Origin: Pseudoips prasinana
Lineage: Eukaryota; Arthropoda; Insecta; Lepidoptera; Nolidae
NCBI GenBank assembly: GCA_951640165.1
Contig: OX621259.1
Location: 372,001 to 436,000, forward strand
Length of the DNA: 64,000 nt
Direction of reading: 5' to 3'
Shown: positions 30,841-38,604 of the stretch, in pieces
How the letters are laid out: every line of letters begins with the position of its first letter
Numbering within the stretch: the stretch's first letter is position 1
The notes under the pieces: model-generated
Databases searched by the model: none
What the model was told of the DNA's origin: nothing
The model's input: only the letters and a program-made list of their open reading frames with translations
Translations under genes and position numbers: made by a program

Positions 30841-31127
30841 AATGTGCCCCGCGGTTTTACTCGCGTTAAACTTTATATATTATTGCCTATGTGTTAATCC
30901 AGGGTGTCAGCTATATCCATACATACATACATACATAGACTCACGCCTGTCTCCCAGAGGGGTAGGCAGAGACAACGGACTTCCATTTGTCACGATCTTT
31001 GCACACCACAGCTATATCCATACCAAATTTTATTAAAATTGCTTCAGCCGTTTAGACGTGAAGAAGTAACAAACATATACACTCACACAGTCACACACTC
31101 ACAAACTTTCGCCTTTATAAAGTTAGT
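30818..31127 (-). mobile_element. Short Helitron interrupted by a LINE tail
   Basis: Read on the minus strand it begins near TCACACTAACTTTATAAAGG, continues GCGAAAGTTTGTGAGTGTGT and CACATAGGCAATAATATATA, and ends GCGAGTAAAACCGCGGGGCA. Without its own insert it is about 190 bp, so it was non-autonomous. The usual CAGCTAGT terminus is replaced by ATTATATTTATATAGATAAC and CTAGCTAG, forming the palindrome at 30801-30840. Confidence 0.8.
30923..31008 (-). mobile_element. 86-bp LINE tail with 15-bp target duplication
   Basis: The (CATA)n run and AGACTCACGCCTGTCTCCCA, then GACAACGGACTTCCATTTGT, is the reverse of the LINE end at 2326-2414. It is flanked by CAGCTATATCCATAC at 30908-30922 and 31009-31023, both belonging to the Helitron. 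It is an extremely 5'-truncated insertion. Confidence 0.9.
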
Positions 31128-31230
31128 GTGAATGTTCATGTACACAAATATCTGTCCTAGATGGGAATCGAACCCACGACCTCCGGCGTGAAAAGTAGGC
31201 ATTAGCCAACCACGCCAACAGGCCCGTCTA

Positions 31231-31676
31231 TATTCTATATTCTAATTTCAACGGTTACATTAATTTTAGGAATATTGTCTATGTTTTTACATTACGTTAA
31301 AGCGGCACGTGGTACTGGGGAGATTTAAAATGTGTACTTTAGAATATTCGGAAATTTGAAATTCCGACAAAAACATCAATGGTTTATTTATGTGTTAGTT
31401 GAAATTTCAAATTTCTGTATAATCTAAAGTACACGTGTTACTTTCGATATCGAACGTCTTTCAGACGCCAGCTATCGAGCTGGCGTCGGATAAAAGCGAG
31501 AGATACTAAGTTCCACACAAGTTCTTTTATTCATAGCTAGCAATGTACAACTTTTGGCAGTAGATTTCTTTGGTGTTGTATTATATCTCGGCAGTAAATA
31601 TTTATTTTGTTAGTAAAGTTGAATATTTATCTAACTAATAAGTATATTATCTATTGATACCACTTTCTTAATGCAA
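31231..31676. other. Unassigned stretch with two inverted repeats
   Basis: TGTGTACTTTAGAATATTCG, continuing to GAAATTTGAAATTCCGAC (31331-31368), pairs with GTTGAAATTTCAAATTTCTG and TAATCTAAAGTACACG (about 31398-31435). GACGCCAGCT-ATCG-AGCTGGCGTC at 31464-31487 is a perfect 10-bp-arm hairpin. I see no gene. Confidence 0.6.
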
Positions 31677-31907
31677 AATGTGTTTAACTTAACCACGATC
31701 TCATCTGATGGTACGTGAAGATGTGTTCGAAGATGGACCGCGCGTCCCATAAGATGTCTGTTCAGTCTAACTTTCAATAATCTCATGTTATATGAGTCTG
31801 GAAACACGTCGTTTGGAAAGTTGTTCCACAGCTTAGCCGTGTGTATGATTAAAGAGGAAGCAAAACGCTTCGTACGGCATAATGGGATGTCAACAACATA
31901 GCAGTGG
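31677..31907 (-). pseudogene. LINE ORF2 C-terminus, distal half
   Basis: The minus strand from 31907 encodes VVDIPLCRTKRFASSLIIHT, AKLWNNFPNDVFPDSYNMRL and RLNRHLMGR. This is the C-terminus of a jockey/CR1-group ORF2 (RTKRF, then LWN-P and VFPDxYN). The protein is cut at 31907 by the LTR element and continues beyond 37246. Its tail toward 31677 lacks a clean stop. Confidence 0.7.
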
Positions 31908-32247
31908 TGTTAGATAATATATACTCGTACTCTCTCTATGTATTAATCACCTAGTTTTGTACATCATATTCTTGTTTACTAGTTCCTAATGACTTTTGTA
32001 TAGTTAACAATCACTTAAGATGTTTTGACTCTAAGCTTATGTTTCTATAGTAAATAGTCCCTAATGTACCATAATGTATATTCCTCCCTATAAATATCCT
32101 ACTTCTGTTATTTTACAGTCATTCTATTCCTGACTTCCATTATGTAACTTACAACGTCATTGTATTATTTTTAAGTTCTACTTCGTTATATTATAATTTT
32201 AAAAAATAGTTTAAAAAAAAGACTAGTTTTGCCTTTGCCATATAACA
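31908..32247 (+). repeat. 5' LTR
   Basis: It starts TGTTAGATAATATATACTCG and ends GCCATATAACA (TG...CA). It pairs with the 3' LTR at roughly 95% identity by eye. CCTATAAATATCC at about 32089 could be a TATA-type element, and ACAGTCATTC about 25 bp on a start region. Confidence 0.95.
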
Positions 32248-32250
32248 ATT

Positions 32251-32268
32251 TGGCGCAGTCGGTAGGAT
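32251..32268 (+). promoter_or_regulatory. Primer binding site (tRNA-Ser type)
   Basis: TGGCGCAGTCGGTAGGAT lies 3 nt after the 5' LTR. This wording is the tRNA-Ser-complementary site known from the 17.6/297/ZAM branch of errantiviruses. Confidence 0.85.
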
Positions 32269-32646
32269 TTTCGCAAGTACGCGGTAAGACGAAGTGAACG
32301 CACGTCAAATCTTCTTCAACGGGACTACATCGCCCAGTAGACAGGAGACAACGGCGTGACGGTAGCTGCAGGCTTTTAACTAACTTCGCCGAACCATGCG
32401 AGTCCAATTTCTTCTGTTATTGTGGTAAGTGGCATTACTTGTTTTGCTTTCCTATTTCCCATATTCTTTTACCATTACTTCATAATCCTTTGTCTTAATT
32501 TCTCATTTCTGTATAAACATATCACTGTGTATTTACATATTCCAATCGTGTTTAATGACAAAAGAAATTAAAAACGAACTCACGGACAAATTTTATAGCG
32601 ACTTATTTTCTTTCTTTGCAACCTCCTACTTTCAACAAATTCAAAC

Positions 32647-33480
32647 ATGTCTCTAGATATCATAACTCTTCTAAAACTTATCCCAACTTTTGACACTAAT
32701 AGTAATGACCAAGTATATAGATACATAAGATCATGTGATTCCAATTTTAAATTGGCTTCTGCGGAACAAAAGTCAATACTTTTAGTATACGCACCAAACA
32801 ACATCACTGGTGCGGGTGCATCAGACGTCCATTGCAAACAATATGCCTCATGGGTAATTTTGCGCACGTTTTTAATAGACAGATTTACAAACGTCAAAAC
32901 CATAGCACACTTAAATCTAGAACTACAATCTCTGTTTCAAAAACCTAACGAAAGCATAACCGAATATTTTCATAGGGTCGATTTGTGTAGAAGCAAAATA
33001 ATTGAAAAATTAAATGCAGATATTTCCGATGTAACGTTACCAGAGCGTTTAGCAACGACTGAAGAAACCGCCTTAAACGTTTTTGTGAACGGGCTTAGTT
33101 CCGATATCGGAACGATGCTCCGAACAAAAGAGTTGACCTCACTAAATGAGGCGGATCGTTCCGCAATACAAGAAGATAAAATTCGTGCAATGAACAATGC
33201 GCGACAATCATTATTCCATTTCACAGTATCACGACCCATGAATCCTAACGCGAATAGGGTTATACCACCACGAATTCATAATACATATTATACTAATAAC
33301 CGATTTCCACCACCGTCAAATCGTCCACCTATTCCATTTTCCATCGAAATCAACAAATCAAAAAATTTGTAACTATTGTAAGAACCCAGGTCACGTAATC
33401 GCCGAATGCCGCAAACGGTCATACAACAATAATCTACGGAACAATAATACTCAACGCGCTCTTCCCGCGCCCCCAGCATA
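32647..33480 (+). pseudogene. gag: gag remnant with zinc knuckle, frameshifted
   Basis: The 241-codon frame (32647-33372) has the helical capsid-like content of insect gypsy Gag, with a region around FQKPNESITEYFHRVDLCRS. Just past its stop, one base out of frame, a CX2CX4HX4C zinc knuckle begins at 33368 (CNYCKNPGHVIAEC) and that frame ends near 33480. Gag coats the RNA, and the knuckle binds it. Normal Gag runs into pol through a programmed shift; here no pol follows, and the frame break before the knuckle probably means decay. Confidence 0.75.
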
Positions 33481-34021
33481 AGTCTAATAATTTAAACTCC
33501 TGGGTGACCCAATTCCTTGCTCACCCAACCCGAGTATAACATTGACACAGGATCTAGCCGACCTCCAACTTTAAAGCTCAATTCAAATCCCAAGCGTGAT
33601 TACTCTCACGATACACTCAAATCTCGTCCAACTGTTTCCAATAAACAGTTTAGAGACGTATCTGTACAATCTATTCCCATGTCTACTGAATCGGTGTAAC
33701 TGAACCAAACAAACAGGGTAACCAGCCCCAAACTCTTGGTTCCTCTACCAAATCAACTCCTACTTATTCTAAGTCTACTAAATCTACTAATCCTTATCAT
33801 ACTAATTCTAATGCTAATGCAAATTCAAATTCTACTAACTCAAATTCAAAATCTACTAATTCAAATTCAAATTCTAATTATTCAAATTCTACTTATTCTA
33901 ATTCTATTTATTCTAATTCCACTAATTATAATATTACTAAGCCTACTAACTCTAATAATAATTTTGCTAAATCGAATACTAAAACTCCTAAATCAAACTC
34001 TAACTTTCTTAGAAAAGGAAA
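33481..34021 (+). other. Asn/Ser/Thr-rich low-complexity region in place of pol
   Basis: About 33740-33990 is a degenerate repeat of AATTCAAATTCTACTAATTC-like units. It encodes Asn/Ser/Thr runs in one frame and Leu/Ile runs in the frame that stays open longest. A 60-codon frame (33517-33699) precedes it. This is roughly where about 3 kb of pol would sit in an intact errantivirus. I cannot tell whether the region is a native Gag tail or expanded debris. Confidence 0.5.
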
Positions 34022-34903
34022 TAGATGATATAATCAGTAGCATACTATTTATAAAATCGGGCGCATTACATACCTCAATAATTTCTATAACTCGCTTACA
34101 CAGAGAATTACTATCGGCTGGTCCCACCAAATCCAATAGAAATCTTGTAACTCCCGTCACTCTCGAAAATATGCATCAAATCCTAGAATCAGCTTTCATT
34201 AATTCATACATCTACATGAACAAACTTATATATATTTTAGAATTCCCTCTTGTTAGAAATGAGAAATTTACCCTATACCATTTATATTCAATTCCTATCC
34301 CACACTCCGACTCCTCCTTATATTCTACCATCCTTCCCGAGCAAACCTACATTGCCACCAGCACTACACGACAACAGTACGTAGTCACAAACTCGCTGGA
34401 CAACTGCAGAACGTTCGCATCAAACATCGCAGTCTGCAAGCTCATCGTGTACAACATCAACTCAAGACCGATTTGCGAAGTATCGGTCCTAACTACTACC
34501 TCGAGAAATCTTCCAGAAACTTGTGAAATTGCGTCGTTTTCTGCCCATATCAACACATTCCAACAATTGAAATCAAATAAATGGATCTTCATGCTACGTC
34601 GAAAAACCTCCTATGCTCTAGAATGCGCTGATAAAACAACTCATGGTGAAATATCTGGAACTGGCATCATTTCACTAGAACAAGGCTGCAAACTTTACTC
34701 GGCACTAGCTACACTATCGGCCGAAGATAGCAAGACTTACAATCTCAGCCATCCTATCATAACCGTGGACTTAGAGTCTATATGCATCGAAGACAACTTT
34801 AATAAAGAAAATTCGCCGGAGCTGATACCTATAAAAATTAATAATATCCCTTTAGACTCTTTTAAAACTTTAAGAGACGAAATAAAAATTCAAACACAAA
34901 TAA
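34022..34903 (+). pseudogene. env: env remnant, extracellular part
   Basis: The open frame here (part of 33736-34962) reads as the surface and stalk region of an errantivirus Env of the baculovirus F-like type. Conserved-looking blocks include SIISITRLHRELLSAG near its start and a series of Cys (NCRTF, ICEVSVLTT, TCEIASFSAH, ECADKTTHG) that fits a disulfide-rich ectodomain. Such proteins are membrane fusion glycoproteins. There is no obvious signal peptide or furin site before it, so the N-terminal part is missing. The frame is ended by the LINE insertion at about 34904. It is defective. Confidence 0.6.
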
Positions 34904-35038
34904 TAATAATAATAACATTTATTTCCAAAAAACAACAATACAGTATATTGAGTGTGGTCTAGTCCTCGCACTAGGATACCCTGTATTGCGAGAACTAGGT
35001 CCTTCCAAGTGGTTATATCTAACATGAATTATGTAACC

Positions 35039-35971
35039 TTATGATAACATTAAAATAACCTTAAAATAATTATATCTAAACATGTAAACAAGAAGAGAAG
35101 TGCTATACCGACAAGTGCCAATCAAAATAAGTAAAACAATAAGGGAAAAGATATACCAGGAAGGTTTTCGAATGAAGATCTTTCCATTATAAGACCAGCA
35201 CATTTCAATGGTACCATCCTTTTTCAATTGCCGAGCGAGGTAAAGTAGTTTTCTAGAATGTGTTGTTAGTCGTTCAGCAACAAAAATTGGAGAATTTCCA
35301 GACAGGCCTATGTGAGAACAATTTAGTTTATTATTAGCGTGAGCTAAGTTAAATTTCCTGGTCGAGGATAAGAGGTCTTGTTTGAGCTCAGAGTTGGATA
35401 GCTCAATGATTATTGGACTTGTGTAACCTTCCTTTCCAGATGCACGAAAGATGCTGCGTACGTCGGCTGTTTGAAGCGGTCTGCCTACTGTACTCGCAAC
35501 AGTTTGGATAATTTCAGTCAAGTCACGCTTATTTTCAGCCTCTCTTTTAGGTACATTCCTTATCTCTACGTAATTACTAATAGAAGCTCGTTGCAGTTCC
35601 TCCACTTTATCCTCAAGAGTACGAATATAGGCGCGGTTGCATTTTGTCTCTCGTTCCACTGCCTCAAATTTAATTTTAATCTCTTCATATTTATCGGACA
35701 GGAATTGTAAAGCTTTCTTAATTTCTTGATTTGACTCATCAATTGGCTTGAGTTTTGCCTCTAAATCTTTAAATTGCTTTTCCTGTACTTTGGTTAGCGT
35801 GGAAAACATGGTTTTTACCTCCTGTGTGAAGGCTAAAAAGTCCTCTCTCGATATATCATCACGTGGATGTTTGTTTCTTAGTATAGTACTAGGTGAATCA
35901 TTTCTGTTTAAAGATGGTGTTGATAGATCAGGAGTGGAACCAAACTTCGGTGGTGTCCGCTGGGTGGCCAT
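35039..35971 (-). CDS. LINE ORF1 with FP25K-like domain
   Basis: The 310-codon frame starts MATQRTPPKFGSTPDLSTPS (Pro/Ser/Thr-rich, basic), then a helical coiled coil at about residues 45-130 (EVKTMFSTLTKVQEKQFKDL... KYEEIKIKFEAVERE). Next comes a globular part: VEIRNVPKREAENKRDLTEI, SPIIIELSNSELKQDLL and a basic end with GKIFIRKP. This layout matches ORF1 proteins of lepidopteran LINEs that share the baculovirus FP25K fold; they are thought to bind element RNA. About the last 40 residues (after SWYIF) translate the 3' UTR. The ORF has no internal stop, unlike the env it interrupts, so the insertion looks young or the frame has been kept by chance. Confidence 0.7.
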   Translation of the reverse strand: MATQRTPPKFGSTPDLSTPSLNRNDSPSTILRNKHPRDDISREDFLAFTQEVKTMFSTLTKVQEKQFKDLEAKLKPIDESNQEIKKALQFLSDKYEEIKIKFEAVERETKCNRAYIRTLEDKVEELQRASISNYVEIRNVPKREAENKRDLTEIIQTVASTVGRPLQTADVRSIFRASGKEGYTSPIIIELSNSELKQDLLSSTRKFNLAHANNKLNCSHIGLSGNSPIFVAERLTTHSRKLLYLARQLKKDGTIEMCWSYNGKIFIRKPSWYIFSLIVLLILIGTCRYSTSLLVYMFRYNYFKVILMLS

Positions 35972-36505
35972 AGTAAAAATTAAAACCCCTTATTTATGTT
36001 AGCGAGCAAAACGTTGCAGCAAATCTTAAATGAGGCGCTAATAGCCGAATCCGAAGTACCAGGGCGTTAGCAACTCACAGGTGGTGCGGTGACACGGCGT
36101 GGCGGAGCTTTCCGTGTGTACACTATAGCAGAGTGTAACTGTGTGAGCGCGATGCGTGCAGATGTAGTCCGACCAAAGTAGTGTGAGCGCGCAGAAGTAG
36201 AATCACTTGCGTATGGGCAGCACAGCACGGCAATGTGAGTGCGCTCTGTGTTCGTGTTGTAAAGCGATGATGACCGTGTGCGTCAATGTGAGCAATGTAT
36301 GCGCGGTGAACGGGCTTACTTGTTAGTTGATAGACGGCTCGCACACCACAGCGCTCCTCACACAAACTCCTCACTTAACGATGATAACCCGCTGCTACCT
36401 TATGTCGCCCTATTACTATGACTGAATTAACTCGACACTTTTATAATTAAAAACGTTATTGAATATAATCAATTTAAAATTATTTAGCACGGAACACACG
36501 TCTAC
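35972..36505 (-). other. 5' UTR of the inserted LINE
   Basis: A GC-richer stretch upstream of ORF1 with no coding content. The frames at 36123-36374 are not convincing. It ends near a purine-rich run (GGGGGAAGGGGGAAAG) at about 36521. Confidence 0.5.
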
Positions 36506-36556
36506 TTGCTTTCGCAGTCCAGGGGGAAGGGGGAAAGAAATAACGAGAAGGAAAAC

Positions 36557-36888
36557 TTTATACACAAAAACGCATCAACATTTTCCTACATAAGTTTTAT
36601 TATTAGTCTCACTTTACTAATCTCCCTATGCCTGAAATGCTGCAACATCAACATACTCGTATTTAAAATTTTATGCAAGAAACCGACACATTACCGAGAC
36701 GGATGTATCCAAATTTTTAACAACTGCTTCCATCGATCCCAACGGAGACAACACGTCGAAATACCAATGGCATCATTGAACACCACTACGACCAAATCGT
36801 GCATATCAGAAAACGAAGACGAAAACACCGGCCTTCTAACCGTCCGACTTCTAACCGTCAAAAATCGGGTAAAACCGCCCAATCTTTG
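36557..36888 (+). pseudogene. env: env remnant, membrane anchor and tail
   Basis: The frame resumes after the LINE with a hydrophobic segment (FSYISFIISLTLLISLCL) that is the expected transmembrane anchor. A Cys-rich junction and a ~75-residue cytoplasmic tail end just before the polypurine tract. The position, directly 5' of PPT and 3' LTR, is where errantivirus env ends. It is not in the same frame relation as the upstream part, so the gene is broken even apart from the insertion. Confidence 0.6.
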
Positions 36889-36890
36889 TT

Positions 36891-36903
36891 TAAAGGGGGG
36901 AGA
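36891..36903 (+). promoter_or_regulatory. Polypurine tract
   Basis: AAAGGGGGGAGA abuts the 3' LTR; it primes plus-strand DNA synthesis in LTR elements. Confidence 0.85.
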
Positions 36904-37242
36904 TGTTAGATAATAGATACTCGTACTCTCTCTATGTATTAATCACCTAGTTTTGTACATCATATTCTTGTTTACTAGTTCCTAATGACTTTTGTATAGT
37001 TAACAATCACTTCAGATGTTTTGACTCTAAGCTTATGTTTGTATAGTAAATAGTCCCTAATGTACCTTAATGTATATTCCTCCCTATAAATACCCTATTT
37101 CTGTTATTTTACAGTCATTCTATTCCTGACTTCCATTATGTAACTTACAACGTCATTGCATTATTTTTAAGTTCCACTTCTTTATATTATAATTTTAATA
37201 AATAGTTTTTAAAAATACTAGTTTTGCCTTTGCCATATCACA
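36904..37242 (+). repeat. 3' LTR
   Basis: It starts TGTTAGATAATAGATACTCG and ends GCCATATCACA. It differs from the 5' LTR at about 15 positions, several clustered in the A-rich run near the end. Confidence 0.95.
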
Positions 37243-37246
37243 GTGG

Positions 37247-37420
37247 AGAAAGTGATAAGTTCATGGAGGTCTCGAGCGCATTCGCCATGAAACAGCCTGT
37301 AGAAAACCGATAAGCTTGCAACCTGACGCCGATGATCCAAGTTTTTACAGCTTCTTAATTGTTAGGTCTCTAACATCGATTATTCTGCGAGCGCGTCTGT
37401 CTATCGATTTTTTTATATTT
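37247..37420 (-). pseudogene. LINE ORF2 C-terminus, proximal half
   Basis: The minus strand encodes FHGECARDLHELITFS and, in a shifted frame upstream, RIIDVRDLTIKKL. These immediately precede the part at 31677-31907 in jockey/CR1-group ORF2 (RARRxID, then FHGxCSxELxELI). The LTR element separates the two halves. Confidence 0.7.
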
Positions 37421-37908
37421 GGTATAACTTTAAGAAAAGTTAAAATAACTAATTGCTATTTCAATAGAAATATTATAATAATATTTATTTTTACAATAGA
37501 AATATTAAAACTTATTCATACAAATAGATAAACAATAATTAAATACAGAGGGTGCCAAATTCAAAGTTTTTTTTTTGTTTGTTGTTAGATTGGCACAACT
37601 GTTTTCCATTTTATCAATCAATCAATCAAATCATTTATTAAAGAAGATAGGTAGGTACAATATAAGATGACAAATAAAGGCGCTTAGTTCACTATGTTCT
37701 GCCTGATGTGGCATGCAAAGTATTACATTATTACATAAAAGTTAATGTCACTAAATATCTTATTAAAGTATGTTATTAGCATTATGCCATGTATTACACT
37801 TAATATTAGTTTACAATAGAATTCAACATCATAACTTAAATCGGACTTACAAAGCATTCACCTAAATTTCTAAATTATCAGTCAAGTACTCATTTATAGA
37901 GTAGTATG
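37421..37908 (-). mobile_element. LINE 3' UTR fragment with (ATCA)n tail
   Basis: From (ATCA)n at about 37613-37628 the text runs AATCATTTATTAAAGAAGAT, ATGTGGCATGCAAAGTATTA and CATTATTACATAAAAGTTAA. It resembles the 3' UTR of the LINE at 41000-41245 (CAGCGGCATGCAAAAGGTTA, ACATTATTACATAATATTAA), lying in reverse. No coding part is attached. Confidence 0.5.
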
Positions 37909-38310
37909 CCTTATCTATCTATTCTATACATATAATAAATCTATAGAAAAATATTTTTTGTACATCAAAAGAAAATCCAAAAAGAATAGCCAGGGTATTA
38001 AAGAACAACCAATAGAACCTATTTCCAGCATTTTTAGATTTTTTGTCTGTTTGTCTGTGTGTCTGTTTGTCTGTTTATATGTTCGGGTATCACGTAAAAT
38101 ATACGAAAGCAATGTAGAAAACTTTTATACTCAACGATTGAGCGCAATCGGTTTAGTCTATCAAAAGATATTAGATTTTAAAGTAATCGTGAAGAAAAAT
38201 AACACACATTTCGTTACTTCAAGATGAACTAATGTTTATAGTTGAACTACCTAACTGTCCGATAGATGTCATTGTGCATATTATGACATCTCTTTTCTGA
38301 ATGAACTAGG

Positions 38311-38460
38311 TTGATAGTTGATTTTTATTTCGAAAGATGTCGTTGTGCATTTCTTTTGACTCGCCGTGTTAAGATTTGCCCGTGTTTGCTGATTGCATGA
38401 GTTACGTAGGGTTTTGAATGTTCTGAATTGTTTCGAAATAAGGTCTTGGTTGGCTAGAAG
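38311..38460 (+). repeat. Left copy of the LINE-flanking block
   Basis: TTGATAGTTGATTTTTATTT, GATGTCGTTGTGCAT and GAATTGTTTCGAAATAAGGT match 46041-46237 across the LINE; the left copy has one unit of the short repeat and the right copy three. Confidence 0.8.
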
Positions 38461-38604
38461 TATGTCGTTGTCCTAAATTGGTTATAATAATAATATATAA
38501 TAATAAATTTATTTTCAATCAGATAACAAGGATCCATTTTGTTAGTAAAACATAAATCTTAATAATTATGTTAGTATCTACAATATAATTTTACATTCAC
38601 AACT

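Larger units (their letters stand above)
30706..31230 (-). mobile_element. SINE family A split by a Helitron
   Basis: The SINE tail is at 30706-30817 (ACGGCTATCTGATCCCAAAC ... TACATATTTATATAGATAA) and the rest, including the tRNA head, is at 31128-31228 (ATGTTCATGTACACAAATAT ... GCCAACAGGCCCG). The break falls inside the family's TATAGATAATTAT block. The Helitron occupies the gap. Confidence 0.85.
34904..36556 (-). mobile_element. LINE inserted in env, reverse transcriptase deleted
   Basis: The tail is at the left ((AATA)n at about 34900-34917, then a ~230-bp 3' UTR to about 35150), followed on the minus strand by ORF1 (35971-35150) and a 5' UTR reaching about 36556. ACACAAA flanks it at about 34896-34902 and 36562-36568, a possible short duplication. 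ORF2 is wholly missing: ORF1 runs straight into the 3' UTR. Confidence 0.7.
31908..37242 (+). mobile_element. Errantivirus-type LTR element lacking pol
   Basis: A full LTR-to-LTR insertion: 5' LTR (31908-32247), tRNA-Ser-type primer site, gag remnant, Asn/Ser-rich region, env remnant, polypurine tract and 3' LTR (36904-37242). It is flanked by GTGG at 31904-31907 and 37243-37246, the 4-bp duplication expected of Ty3/gypsy integrases. No protease, reverse transcriptase, RNase H or integrase is present between gag and env. A separate LINE sits in env (about 34904-36556). Errantiviruses are insect endogenous retroviruses; this copy is defective. Confidence 0.9.

Noticed and set aside
33541..33560. 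Retroviral protease active site (DTGSS)
   Set aside because: The surrounding residues do not fit a protease, and no flap region follows.
33736..34021. Leu/Ile-rich membrane protein
   Set aside because: The hydrophobic run is the wrong-frame reading of an AATTC-type low-complexity repeat.
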